From Prorocentrum cordatum (Eukaryota; Sar; Dinophyceae; Prorocentrales; Prorocentraceae): a DNA stretch of 64,000 nucleotides. This document shows, one piece after another, positions 42,721 to 53,436 of the stretch (within the stretch, counting starts at the first letter, position 1; each line of letters starts with the position of its first letter). Where the stretch lies: the NCBI GenBank assembly GCA_963575745.1, contig CAUYUJ010014322.1:62001-126000 (forward strand), given 5' to 3'. The notes under the pieces are model-generated. The model saw only the letters and a program-made list of their open reading frames with translations. It had not been told where the DNA came from and searched no databases. The position numbers were made by a program, and so were the translations under genes.

Positions 42721-45590
42721 GTCGCTCCCCCTCAAAATTTTCCCTTGGACGCTGGCTGACAGACCCCTCCCGCTGCCAGACTAAAGAAACAGACTCGACA
42801 CGGAGACCCTTGCAGGTGCGAAAGAAGAGAAAGATTGTAGGCAGAGGACACCAACGTGAAATCGATCGCTTGTCAAGCTATGCCAACATCATAAGGGAGT
42901 GGGCGGGGCGGGGGGGGCGAGGAGGGAAGCAAAGCAGGAAGAACAACAGACATGGGTGGAAGCGACAAGGACAGGGAGGGGAAGAGAGCGAGAGAGGAGG
43001 ACAGGAGGCAGGAGGAGGAGAGCAACGGAGACAGTTTTAGAGGCAAAGCTCCAGACAACGCTTTTCACTGCACTACAATGTGAGCGCCAGCGGGGGGGCC
43101 CGCTGCAGCGGAAGAGTGAAGTGCCAAACCCATTTCTCCAACAGGTTGATCCGACTCCGGATAAGAAAAGAGCAAGCCTCGTCACAAGCGAGCGCGCTCA
43201 AACAAAGTGAGGGGGGGGCACTGGCAAATTCTGGTGGTCCCGCTCTGCGTTGCAACGCTGCCCTGTTGCGGGGTTGGTGGTGCGCGCGATGTAGATATGT
43301 AGCATGCCGTCTTTTCGTGCTCAGCTACAGCAATTCTTAGATTCTCTTCATGGTTTTCGCCTCCCCTTGCATGCTGCCGCCTCTCTGGCACAAGCTGCGC
43401 AAGTTTACTCCCACCGCCCGCCAGCCGGGCGCCGTGAGCGTGCACAACATTTTGTTGTCGCGGCCGTGTTCCTCGCCATGACTCGCGCTACGCAGTTCTA
43501 GCACTCAGCCTGCGGGGAGGCGCTGTCAGCGGCATGCCTAGTGTAGGCCCCTTTACCGAAGCATGGGCGGGATGGTGCCTGGCTATGTCGGCACCGTCGT
43601 GGCCTGCCCCAAAAGGGTCTAGCGCCCTGGTGGAAGGTTTGGTGGGATGGCCTGGCGGGCTGTGGTCTGGTGGAGTGCAGGGCTTGTTGACCATGTGCTT
43701 ACGTGGTGCCAGCGTGTCTTGCAGACGTGGGGTTTGGAAGCCTTCGGAATGGAAGGATATGTTCTTCTGGAGTGAGCTTTTGCGCGTGGTTCTGTATCTG
43801 CGTGTCCTGCCGTGGCGGCACGTGGAAGCAAGCGAACAGGTAAGGCCCTTGAAGCATCCCTCCCTCGCTGCCGCGTCTTGCTGCTTGGGTTGCGGTCCAG
43901 AAATTGGCGACCTGGCGGGGGTGCTCTTAGCCTTGCTCTGTCGGGCGTGGGTGCAGGGCGGCTCGCTCTGGTTCACCATCCTTAGCTGGCGTTGGGGGCT
44001 TGCCAGCACATCCTCTTACTTTTGGGTTTTTGGCTGCTAGCTTCTCAGTCCGTCTGCTGTGCTTATGCGCCTGTTCGGGTGCCCGTGCTGTTATCCATGC
44101 CGTCGCACTGCGACGTCGCACCCAAACGTCTTGCGTCCATCCTTGCCCGCTAGCTCTCCTGTGCTGCCATCGTCTTGCTCTTTTTTCCTCTAATTTGTCT
44201 CACAGCTGGCCGCGCGCGCGGATTCGCTAGTCACGTGCCTTGATTAGGCTGGGGGGCCAGCCCTCCTTCAGTGGGCTGGCGCCGTCGTCTTGTCTGGCGC
44301 GGGGCGGGTGGGTCGGCGGGGTCTGCAAGCTTGCTGCCTTACCTACCACTGGGTCTCCACGAACGACGGTGAAAGACCCCACCGTAGACGGACGGGGCCG
44401 CCCCGCTCGCATGATTCCGCGGCGCGCCAGGATGCAACGAAGGTCCGCGGACCCGCGGTGCGCGGCGCGCGGCACGGCGTCGCACCCGTGGCCGCCACTA
44501 CGGAGGCCAAAACAAAAAACGTCGGAGGATCGCGCCGCATTGCCAAGGCATCGGCGATACAGTTGAGGCCAGTCCACAAGAAACCTTCCACAAGAAACCC
44601 AACCCTGAGACCCCAAGGCGCCCCTCCATGTTTGGCGTGGGAACGTCACGCTTTCCATCGCAAAGCCATCGAAACCCAAGAAACCCAGGGCGCCCTGGAG
44701 GCAAGCGGGGTGTTTCTTGGCACGGGCCTCCACTGCACATCGCCGACGTCAGGGATGCATGGCGACGCCGGCGAGGAGAAACTCAGGCTCCGCATCGAGC
44801 CGCATCGCCGATGCAGCGGCGACGGGGCGCAGTCCTCCGACCCCATCTGCTTGCAGCCGTCCTTCGCCATGGCCTGCCATGGCGGCAGAGAAACGACGGC
44901 CGAGCGTGTGGGCGCACGTCGCCCGTTGCTCCGTGGACGGAAGCCGCCACCCATCCTCGGTTGCCTGGCCACCTCCTTAAGAGGCGCTTCCCCTTCGAGT
45001 CCCGCTCCTGCACCCGCCTTCCCCTGCTCGCCCCGCCTCCTTGTGCACCGGGTGCGACAAGCTGACCTGCACCCTGGCCTCGCTTTGACGCGATGGGCCG
45101 TGTCCGCCGCAGCTGACCAAGCAACCACAGAAGCGTTGCGTCGGCGTCCGTCCGCCGTCACCCACGCCTCCCTCCTTGCCCTGACCCAATCCCGAGATCG
45201 CTGTCGGCTCCTCGCCGCGCCCTTGCCCTCCTCCACTCCCCTTTCGGCTTCGGGGTGCAGGTTGTTGTTCTCATGATACCCGGTTGAAGCCGTCAACGCT
45301 CTGCTGCTTTTCCCTGCCAACTCTTGTCGGTTTAAAGGTCCCCAGCGTCTCAATGTTTTGGTGTCTGGGGGGTCTGGTAACTGGTCAGGTCGGGTGGCCA
45401 GTTATGTTCGGGGTGCCAATGGTCTCGCAAGGCATGGCCCAACACAAGGGGATCTGCAGGGGAGGGAGAGGAGAGAGGGAGCAGAGAATTCGCCGGCACA
45501 ACGGGCCAGAGGCGTGCTAAGATCTCCGGTAACTGGTAAACAGTATTTCTGGTTCGCGCGCGCGGGGCGGCCCCTGGGGGTCCCTGGATC
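42720..45590. other. No recognisable gene
   Basis: Purine-rich at 42890-43040. All open frames examined lack recognisable motifs and are Arg/Pro/Ser-rich. No RNA gene could be supported by eye. Confidence 0.5.
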
Positions 45591-45599
45591 AAAATACCT

Positions 45600-46440
45600 C
45601 GGGCGGAGCCCGGGACACGCACTGGACACTCCCCCAGATCCTCCAGGATTGCCCCAAGAGGGCCCCAAGAGGCCCCCAACACAATCCAAGAGAGGTCCGA
45701 GACGCCCGAAGATCGCTCCACGGCGCCCAAGATGGCCTCCAGACGGCCCAGGTCTCCAAGATGACCCAACAAGCTTCCAAGATACCCCAAGAGGCCTCCA
45801 GGAGCACTCCCAAGAGGGCCCCAAGAGGCAAAAAACTGTGCTTTTCCTTTGGTTTTGGACAGATTTGGGCGTTTCAACCTTTTCGGTTCCCCGACGCCCC
45901 TAAACGGCTCAAGAGGCCTCCAAGATCGCCCCAAGAGGGCCTAAGAGGCCCTCAAAAGGGCCCCAAGACGGCCCAAGACGGCTCCAAGACGGCCCCAGAG
46001 GCCTCCAAGACGGCCCAAGAGGGCCCCAAGAACGCCCTCAACACGGTCCAAGAGAGGTCCGAGACGCCCGAAGATCGCTCCACGGCGCCCAAGATGGCCT
46101 CCAGACGGCCCAAGACGTCTCCAAGATGGCCCAAGAAGCCTCCAAGATGCCCCAAGAGGCCTCCGAGACAACTTCCAAGAGGGCCCCAAGAGGCAAAATA
46201 CTGTGTTTGTCCCTTGGTTTTGGACAGACTTTGGCGTTTTAACCTTTTCGGTCCCCCGACGCCCCTAAACGGCTCAAGAGGCCTCCAAGATCGCCCCAAT
46301 AGGGCCCAAGAGGCCCCCAAGAGGGCCCCAAGACGGCCCAAGACGGCTCCAAGACGGGCCCAGAGGCCTCCAGGACGGCCACGCCCCTCAACACGGTCCA
46401 AGAGAGGTCCGAGACGCCCGAATATCGCTCCACGGCGCCC
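45600..46440. repeat. CCAAGA-type tandem array, left half (units of about 355 bp)
   Basis: A marker block (cacgg)tccaagagaggtccgag, gacgcccgaagatcgctcc recurs at 45678, 46040 and 46390, so units are about 360 and 350 bp. Each unit also has a T-rich part (ttggttttggacaga, near 45850 and 46220) and ccccgacgcccctaaacgg. The third unit is interrupted after ggcgcccaagat by the LTR retrotransposon and resumes at 62817. Confidence 0.85.
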
Positions 46441-46445
46441 AAGAT
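46441..46445. repeat. Target-site duplication AAGAT (left)
   Basis: aagat immediately before the LTR, repeated at 62817-62821. Joining the flanks rebuilds ggcgcccaagatggcctcc as found intact at 46087-46105. Confidence 0.95.
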
Positions 46446-46731
46446 AGTCGAAAACAAGCTGGTAAGCTTAGGTATACAGTCCGCCTTAGGCGCTTCCATA
46501 TCCCAGGCTTAGGCTCATAGCGCATGAGCAAGAGAGCGAGACGAAGCATGGGATCTGGAGTAAAGAGTAGGATGGGCATCGTCAATGGAAAAGGATGTTT
46601 TCCGATCTCGGATGCAAGTAGTGCGCCTCAGTGAGGCACAGTCACATATCTGGCCGGGCCCGGCTTGAGCCAGGCACGGCAGCGGTACATGCTCGATTTA
46701 TATCTCGCCTTTAACCTTCTCCGTTTAAAGT
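46446..46731 (-). repeat. 3' LTR
   Basis: 286 bp, plus strand agtcgaaaac...ccgtttaaagt. It contains the same 46-codon start of ORF1 (ATG at 46585) as the 5' LTR, here running into flanking DNA. The sense TATAAAT lies at 46696-46702. Confidence 0.97.
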
Positions 46732-46833
46732 CGGAGGGGGAGGAGACGAGCAGGTACCGCACTCTATTATGCGGAAAAACAGTGCTAAGCAGCAGCGGCT
46801 GCCTACAAGGAAAGGGGCGCGCGAGTAGCCTCG

Positions 46834-49800
46834 CTACCGGCGAGTTTCCTCGCTGCTAAAGCGCACCTGCCCGCGGGTTTCCCCGCTGGCTCGGGAGGCA
46901 GGGCCGTCCTGAGACGACCTGCCCGCCCTATACGGTGTATGTTTCTTCAGCTCGTGCTTGAAGGATTGCTGGCCGGCCATTACTTGTAGGAGCAACGCGC
47001 GGTCAATGCTACCTTTGGTATGACCATCGGCAGTCATATCTCGCGTGTCACACCATTGGACGCTTTCCACGATTCCACGTTCCATCATCTGGCGAATCCA
47101 GCTGATGTGCCCAAGCAGAGTACACTCTGTGGGCTTCTTCAGATCCTTGCTAGACAAAGATTTGAAGACAGACTCGGCATCAATAGTCAGAGTGACTTTG
47201 ATACATAGACCTCCCATTTCCAATATGTTCTTCAGCTGTGTGGGGGTCAATGGTCCCGAGTGTAGCTCGTGGAGCGTCACAATGGTCGGGTAGCAGTCTT
47301 CCAAGTTGTGGGCTGCTGCCAGTGTTTCCGCAGAGTAGCTCGAACGCACTTGCAGTCGATGAGACTTGCAGTATGCGTCCACCAGGTGCACGACGGGTTT
47401 CCCCGCTTGCGTGTGGCCACGCCTCAGCAGGTTAGCCCCGCGGATACCATAGCCTTTGACTTCGTCGTCTTCATCTCCGTTGAGACGACGATAGCCAGAA
47501 TCGCTATGCAGGTCGACTTCTCCTGTTGGAGTCATAGCATGATACACGATCTTCTTCGGACCTGCCTGCAATTTTCTGGTAACCGCGTTTAGTCGTCGTA
47601 CCTGGATGTTTGTCGGTTCTTGGATACGTTGTAGTGAGACAACATAGACCATTAGCCATACCTGCGTGATCAACGCATAGGCTAGAGCGCCACGAAGACT
47701 GACGAACATATCAGAAATTGTCTTCGTCGCCTTGCTTTCAGGATCAGCTCCTGTGAGTTCTGGATGTGTGATAGGACGAAGCTGTTTGATGTATTCGTCC
47801 TGGTCGAGAGTGACGCTCCCATCATCGGTCTTGTTGTACCGAACAGCACAGTTCGTGTATGTGTGCTTGTTCAGTTTGCACTTCCCAAACGTATCTTCAA
47901 CACACTTGACATACTTGTCGATAGCCTCTTCCTTCCCAGTCATATTGATGTCATCAACGTGCTTGGCTGTCAAGAGGTTTGGGCTCATCTCGAATTCTTC
48001 GTCGTATGAAGTAGGCTGTAGCCCAAAGCTCCTAGTGATGGACCTGAGCTTCAGCGAGAACGCCCTGGGAGCATCCTTCGTGCCTGTCCCCGGTTTCAGA
48101 CACCGGAGACAATGCTTTGATTCGTCATATGACTCAAAGCCTGGCAGTGTGCGAAGGACAGCTGCTGACCCAGGTGGTAGTGTGAAACACACCACACGTT
48201 CTTTCTCGCCCGTTGCCGCGGCGAGCTCGCCATAGGTCAGTCCCTTCAAGAAAGCCATGTTGATGTCCAGGGAAGCGATGATCCAAGCTTTGTTGCATGC
48301 AGCAGAACTTGCGAGCAGTCTCTGGCTTGACCTCCTTGCCGTGCCAGAGAAGGTTTCGACATCAAAGGCTTCGAGGTCCATGAAGCCACGGAGTACCAAG
48401 CGTAACCGGATCGTCCTTTCCATTTCGCCCTTTTCGTTCTTGACAAACTTCCATTTGTATACGTAGCGTGACGTCATGATGTTAGACGCCTTGCTTAAGT
48501 CAGTCATCTGGAAGCATTTGTTGTCAAGCCAAGTCTTCAGCTCTGTGTAGAGGGCTTTGGAAACTTTGACCGGATTTGCTTGGATGTCGGCCTTCGTGAG
48601 TAGATCGTCTTCCTTGACGACCACGGCACGTTTGGAGGCAGCGCTAACGTATACTCGCATAGTTGTGACGCTGCTGTCATCCAACAGTCGGCGTTGCTGC
48701 TCGGACAGGACGACTTTGGACATGTCTGCAGTGAAGCAGAGCTCGATATACTTCCCGTGCTCATCGGAGTCCAGATCATATTTGCTATCCGGTTCCGTGG
48801 AGCATAAAGGAACGTAGTAAGAAGTGTCCATGTCGTATCCTGGCGGGTGACCCCGCTCCGGCAAGTGGCCTTGCACATCTTCACAGGTCGTAGAGACTAA
48901 TACACACTGTGTGTCTGTCATGTATGTAGGAACTGTATGCATGACTTCCTCTGTGTCAGCTTCAAGGAGTGTTCTGTCATCCATCAGTTCAGCATACCAC
49001 GACTTCAAGACAAAAGCATCCAGATCTTCTTCTGTCTCCTCTATGATGGTCGGAAGCCGACCATCGTTGTCCGTAGGAGGCTCCTCAGGAGCAGCTGCTG
49101 GAGGTGATTCGCTTGGTGGTGGACCATCAGCGAGTTCCTCAAACTTAGTGAGATCTTGGTCAAACCCAGCAGACGGCTTCCTGGATTTAAGACACTGGAT
49201 GATGCGTGAGTGTGTAGATCCTGTGATGTCATAGATGTTCAAGGCAGTGCCATCAGCTTCGTAGTAATGAAACCCAGGGGTCACATCGTTATCATAGTGC
49301 ACTAGTGTACAGCTGTCTGCATAGGGTGCAGCAGGCAGCTTCGTCAGGCTCTTGGCGAGTCGTACAGCAATAACGTTTTCAATACGAAAGTAATTGCGTA
49401 TGAGATACTGAAGAGCCAAGTGCACCTTAGGTGAAAGTCGGCTCGCAGCAGTCATCTGCAGCCGACCCTGTTTCGTTGGTAGATATCCGAAAGTCATGGC
49501 GGGTTTCCCCGCTGGCAGACCGGCAATAAAGGCCAATACTGTTCGAAGGGCCGTATTGTCCGATCCTATCTCGCGGACCATAAGTGCTTCGATGTACAGT
49601 GTGTGTCGTGTGTCAGGATACTGTACTCGTACTTCGCGATTGCCGACCTTCACGATGACCTGGCCTCGGTCAGGTTCGTTGCGGATGACCGGGTATGGAC
49701 CACTCCATCCACCCCAGTCGTCTTTCGTGGTGGTCGGACGGTGATAGTCCACGAGATCTCCTTCTTTATAGTGAAATTCACCCGTAGCAGTAGTCTTTGT

Positions 49801-52800
49801 CCGGAGAGCCCTGTTCGTCTTGGCAACCGCAGTGGCCTGCGTGATTGCCTCCAGACTAACCCTCCTGATTGTTTCCTCCCTTGAGTGATCTGATGATTCA
49901 GTGGGCTGATCATGATCCAAGACAGGGAAATCAGGAAGCATAGCTGGCTGTCTACCATACAGCGCATTGTACGGAGACACTTCATTGTAGAAGGTAAATG
50001 CGTTGCTAGCAAACAAGGCTTCATGTAAGAGACGAGTGAAATTGAGAGGGATATGTAATCTATTCAATTCTTCTCCCATCACGTGTAGGAGGTGTCGAAG
50101 GATGCCGTTCCTAGCTTCGATAGTTGTAGCGTGTTGGCCACGCGCTCGAATACGAAGCTCTGTTCCCTTAGCCTTAAGGATGGCCTTTGCTGTATCATTA
50201 TTCAGTGCTCCTTCCCCATCGGAGTATAGAATTTTAGCAGGGCCATGCTGCATCCAAGTCGTATGATAGGCATCGAGAACAGTATGCATAGCTTTATCAG
50301 GAATCTCTGTGCCAGCTGCCCAGCGAATACAACGGTCGATGATGTGAAAAACAATATGTTCCTGTTTATAAAAGAAGAGATCACATTCGACTTCTTCGTT
50401 GAAACGTCCTGGCAGTGACACGGAAGGCATCACCGTGTTGCCTGGTTTATCCCAGGCTCGACATTCTCTACACGAGTCACAAATGCCTTTGATCAGACTC
50501 AAACGGGTTTCACCCAGACCAACCTTGGTTAGAATCATCCGCATTTTTGGCTCCTTGGCATGAAACCATCTCAGGTGGAGTTTGCGGAGTTCTCGCTGCA
50601 CTACAGCTGGGTCGAAGCTGCGCAGGTTTTGGAGGCTGAGCTGAACGTCGAAGCGAGTCCAATCAGGGAGCCTTGGCCTTGGCCTCGGCTCTGCTTGAGG
50701 CTGCGGCGGTGGTGGAGGATCTCCTCCCTCCATGCGTCCGCGCCTTGCTGCAACTTGTGGCAGTCTACGGTGATCGTCAGAGCTGCCAGCGCCACTGTTG
50801 CCACCATTAGCCCCGTCGGCTCTGGTGATGTCATGGCTGCTGGCGCCTGCGGTTGGATCGCCCTCACCAGGCCGTGGCGGCCTAGGCGCACGTATGCGCG
50901 CTCTCGCGGCCGGCGCCGCTTTTGCGGCTGGCGCCGCTTCTGCGGCTGGAGCCGCTTCCGCGGCTGGCGCCGCAGGAGCGGCTTGTCCCGCCGGACGCGG
51001 CTGGCCAAAGTTATCTGGCAGTTTCCATTTTTCGGCAAATCTGCATTGGCCAGATATCTTGGTGTGGTGAGGATTGCTCTTCTGATATTCCTTCTTACAG
51101 CTTGGACAGTCCCAGTAATACGGTTCAACATCATACCACCGACACATCTTCGGATCCCTACTGTGCTTTGGTGATTGCTTGTAGTTGTTGTCCACACAGC
51201 CAGGGCACCCAAGACCGCCAGGTGGTGGTCGACAGATTTCTCCGTTTGGGTGTCTCCGAATTGTTGGGTCGTCCAAGTCGTAACCAGCACTGTTTGTTAC
51301 GAACGCATAGCTGCGTTCACGGTTCGCGAATGGATCGCGACCATAAGCAAACAGGTCTTTGGCGATTTGCACCGCATCAACGATCAATGACTGCATTCTG
51401 TAGGTATACTGTGCCGCCCTTGCTAACTCTTTGTTACAAGCATTGGCGTGCACATGATTTCCTGGACAACGCTTGCCTTTGAAAGGTGCCAACAACTCTT
51501 CTTTATTTGCCATTATCTGTGTTGGTTTGCGGATATATTGTCCAAATGAATCTTTGAGACCAGTCGTGCACTGATCAATGATTGTTTGGCAAGTGACCTT
51601 GCGTTGTGCCAGTTCTTTCCATGGCTGGATCTCATCCACCCACGTGCCCATTGGTTGTTCCCTGAGAAAGAAACGTCTTAAGTCGTCTTGTAGTAGAGCG
51701 ACTGTTCCACAGAACGTGATATGAGGCAGGTCCTCTTTGTGGTGTTTAAGCCACGTATCATGATTGACCTGTGCGTTGAAGTAGGAAGGGAGTCCAGTAG
51801 TTCTGCAGCTTGGCTGCAGAATCGTGATCTTGACAAAGCAAGTCTTGAGGTAGTGGAGGACTGCTCTTTGTACTTCCGAGTTTCCAAGGTCAACCATAGA
51901 TATCTTGTCAAGGTTCCCGCCTGACGAGAGTCCCCTCTTGAAGGCTAATATGGATATACCACCCTTGCCCCCACATAATTCAAGCATGTCCACTTGATTG
52001 TTTCTGCCGTAGCATAACGACTGGACTATCGAGAAGACATCAGCATGTGAGTCAGCGGGTTGCCCCGCCGGTAACATCATGAAGATGTCCTCTGATTCGC
52101 TGTCCGAGTCCGAGTCGTCAAGAGGAACGTCGTTGAAATATGTGGAGCAGTCAAGCCCTTTGAGGTCCTCTCCACAGTCGTCGTTACCGTCTTCCACTTT
52201 CTTCGGGACTTTCTTCGGTTTGATGCCGGCTTCTTTGTCAGCTTTCTGCTTTTCTTTCTGTTTTATCCTGGCATCAGTGGGCAACGCAGTTTCCGCGGAG
52301 AGATCCGCTGCGGAGGAATCCGCTGTAAAATCAGGAAATGGCGGAATTTCAGGAAGGTCGTTGGTGGGTCGCGTTTGGCAACGCTCAATCGAAGGGGGAG
52401 GAGATCGATCGTCATCGACGATCGTCACACGCTTTGGGCGTGGCCTTCGCGACTCACCATTGCCATGAAGAACTGGAGCCGGAGGCTCCCAGTATAGCCG
52501 AGTACTGATGTTTGTAACCCCATCAGGTAATGGAGCTACATAATTGTACCCAGTTGGCTGATCCTGGATCCTAATGTCTTGAACAATCTTGTTCGTGTCC
52601 AGGTCGGTCGTGACCCTACGAACCACATGGTCCCATTGAGGGCCCTTCTGTGGACATTGAACGTAGTGTCTGACCTTTTTGTCAACGCGTGTACACACAC
52701 TGAGGTGTACCGCACTCCGCTCATTCCTGATCATGTTGGCTTTATCGAGTTGATCAAGGAAGCGTGCAATAATAATAGCCAAAGTTTTATACCGAAACTC

Positions 52801-53232
52801 GGCATGTTGTTGATCTTGGCCATACCAATCCAAATCATGGTCCTTGTGTGATCCACAAGTACATCTCCATAAGTTAACCGGTATATGAGGACAAGATGTA
52901 GCAACTTGTATATAAGAACCACTGGGATATTTACTGGATCGGTCAAACTTAATGCCGAAGTGACAGAGTCTGATTCGTATAACGCTTAGCTTCAAATCTT
53001 CAATAACATCTTTGATCGGACCCTGTTTCCAGAAATACCCGGGTGGCCCCAGGATAACTATCTGCATCCTCAGAGCACGCGCTTTGATCAGGAGATTTTG
53101 TATACGTTGATAGTGTGGTCCCGCCCTCTTTCCTGGAGTACGCACGTACCAATCAGAGGGTGTGGCCACCCACAACATATTGTAGTCTCCTGCCAACAAA
53201 TTTCCCAAATACTGTGTTCCAGTTGAAGTCAT
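46834..53232 (-). CDS. pol: ORF2: Pol with methyltransferase-like module, integrase, RT and RNase H
   Basis: 2132 codons from ATG 53232 to TAG 46834; the frame is open upstream to the ORF1 stop at 53434. N-terminal module: VILGPPGYFW, RLCHFGIKFD, LWRCTCGSHKDHDLDWYG, then LELCGGKGG (Cys420, like SAM-binding motif I) and ILQPSCRTTG (about 471), and Cys/His-rich CPGC...CPSCKKE (about 670-720). Integrase: CDSCRECRAW, then D951, D1005, E1039. RT (RVT_2 type): D1656 in ASLDINMAFLKG, HVDD with D1760-D1761. RNase H: D1911 in HSDSGYRR, E in SAETLA, D in TIDAES, D in TRDMTADGHTKG. All catalytic sets look intact. The module before integrase is unusual for copia and is related to that of the inner YR element. 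Confidence 0.96.
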   Translation of the reverse strand: MTSTGTQYLGNLLAGDYNMLWVATPSDWYVRTPGKRAGPHYQRIQNLLIKARALRMQIVILGPPGYFWKQGPIKDVIEDLKLSVIRIRLCHFGIKFDRSSKYPSGSYIQVATSCPHIPVNLWRCTCGSHKDHDLDWYGQDQQHAEFRYKTLAIIIARFLDQLDKANMIRNERSAVHLSVCTRVDKKVRHYVQCPQKGPQWDHVVRRVTTDLDTNKIVQDIRIQDQPTGYNYVAPLPDGVTNISTRLYWEPPAPVLHGNGESRRPRPKRVTIVDDDRSPPPSIERCQTRPTNDLPEIPPFPDFTADSSAADLSAETALPTDARIKQKEKQKADKEAGIKPKKVPKKVEDGNDDCGEDLKGLDCSTYFNDVPLDDSDSDSESEDIFMMLPAGQPADSHADVFSIVQSLCYGRNNQVDMLELCGGKGGISILAFKRGLSSGGNLDKISMVDLGNSEVQRAVLHYLKTCFVKITILQPSCRTTGLPSYFNAQVNHDTWLKHHKEDLPHITFCGTVALLQDDLRRFFLREQPMGTWVDEIQPWKELAQRKVTCQTIIDQCTTGLKDSFGQYIRKPTQIMANKEELLAPFKGKRCPGNHVHANACNKELARAAQYTYRMQSLIVDAVQIAKDLFAYGRDPFANRERSYAFVTNSAGYDLDDPTIRRHPNGEICRPPPGGLGCPGCVDNNYKQSPKHSRDPKMCRWYDVEPYYWDCPSCKKEYQKSNPHHTKISGQCRFAEKWKLPDNFGQPRPAGQAAPAAPAAEAAPAAEAAPAAKAAPAARARIRAPRPPRPGEGDPTAGASSHDITRADGANGGNSGAGSSDDHRRLPQVAARRGRMEGGDPPPPPQPQAEPRPRPRLPDWTRFDVQLSLQNLRSFDPAVVQRELRKLHLRWFHAKEPKMRMILTKVGLGETRLSLIKGICDSCRECRAWDKPGNTVMPSVSLPGRFNEEVECDLFFYKQEHIVFHIIDRCIRWAAGTEIPDKAMHTVLDAYHTTWMQHGPAKILYSDGEGALNNDTAKAILKAKGTELRIRARGQHATTIEARNGILRHLLHVMGEELNRLHIPLNFTRLLHEALFASNAFTFYNEVSPYNALYGRQPAMLPDFPVLDHDQPTESSDHSREETIRRVSLEAITQATAVAKTNRALRTKTTATGEFHYKEGDLVDYHRPTTTKDDWGGWSGPYPVIRNEPDRGQVIVKVGNREVRVQYPDTRHTLYIEALMVREIGSDNTALRTVLAFIAGLPAGKPAMTFGYLPTKQGRLQMTAASRLSPKVHLALQYLIRNYFRIENVIAVRLAKSLTKLPAAPYADSCTLVHYDNDVTPGFHYYEADGTALNIYDITGSTHSRIIQCLKSRKPSAGFDQDLTKFEELADGPPPSESPPAAAPEEPPTDNDGRLPTIIEETEEDLDAFVLKSWYAELMDDRTLLEADTEEVMHTVPTYMTDTQCVLVSTTCEDVQGHLPERGHPPGYDMDTSYYVPLCSTEPDSKYDLDSDEHGKYIELCFTADMSKVVLSEQQRRLLDDSSVTTMRVYVSAASKRAVVVKEDDLLTKADIQANPVKVSKALYTELKTWLDNKCFQMTDLSKASNIMTSRYVYKWKFVKNEKGEMERTIRLRLVLRGFMDLEAFDVETFSGTARRSSQRLLASSAACNKAWIIASLDINMAFLKGLTYGELAAATGEKERVVCFTLPPGSAAVLRTLPGFESYDESKHCLRCLKPGTGTKDAPRAFSLKLRSITRSFGLQPTSYDEEFEMSPNLLTAKHVDDINMTGKEEAIDKYVKCVEDTFGKCKLNKHTYTNCAVRYNKTDDGSVTLDQDEYIKQLRPITHPELTGADPESKATKTISDMFVSLRGALAYALITQVWLMVYVVSLQRIQEPTNIQVRRLNAVTRKLQAGPKKIVYHAMTPTGEVDLHSDSGYRRLNGDEDDEVKGYGIRGANLLRRGHTQAGKPVVHLVDAYCKSHRLQVRSSYSAETLAAAHNLEDCYPTIVTLHELHSGPLTPTQLKNILEMGGLCIKVTLTIDAESVFKSLSSKDLKKPTECTLLGHISWIRQMMERGIVESVQWCDTRDMTADGHTKGSIDRALLLQVMAGQQSFKHELKKHTPYRAGRSSQDGPASRASGETRGQVRFSSEETRR
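46873..46886. repeat. Hairpin element, GAAA loop, codon phase 2
   Basis: Sense GCGGG-GAAA-CCCGC within ORF2, read as SGETR, a different frame from the usual AGPPA reading. Confidence 0.85.
48843..48856. repeat. Hairpin element, GTCA loop, codon phase 3
   Basis: Sense GCGGG-GTCA-CCCGC, read as ERGHPP. Third codon phase. Confidence 0.85.
49499..49512. repeat. Hairpin element, GAAA loop
   Basis: Sense GCGGG-GAAA-CCCGC, read as AGKPA between integrase and RT. Confidence 0.85.
50906..50991. repeat. Cluster of five hairpin elements at exact 18-bp spacing
   Basis: Starts at 50906, 50924, 50942, 50960 and 50978. The first four have stem GCGGC/GCCGC; the fifth has one mismatch. Encodes the AAPAAEAAPAA linker between the methyltransferase-like module and integrase. 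Confidence 0.9.
52055..52068. repeat. Hairpin element, GCAA loop
   Basis: Sense GCGGG-GCAA-CCCGC, read as AGQPA. Confidence 0.85.
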
Positions 53233-53433
53233 TACCTCATTATGGGTAATCCGGTCGCATATATATCCACGGGATCGGAGTTCAGCGCAAGCTGTACGAA
53301 TATCTTCGATGACGAGGCATTTTGAATGGTATTTTTCTTCTCGGGCCTCAGCGCGGCCAACGTATGTCGCGAGGAGGCCGGTATTCGGCTTCTCTTCGCA
53401 AGCGAGCGCCGCCGGCGCGCCCGCCTGCCCCCG

Positions 53434-53436
53434 TCA
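53434..53436 (-). other. Single in-frame TGA between ORF1 and ORF2
   Basis: ORF1 and ORF2 share one frame. From this TGA to the ORF2 ATG (53232) there are 67 sense codons and no other stop; the decoded peptide (CEEKPNTGLLATYVG...RSRGYICDRI) looks like genuine protein. Suppression would give one product of about 5280 residues. It may be a readthrough site or a recent nonsense change. Confidence 0.9.

Noticed and set aside
46388-46585. A separate 65-codon gene in the left LTR
   Set aside because: It is the LTR copy of the ORF1 start running into flanking repeat DNA.
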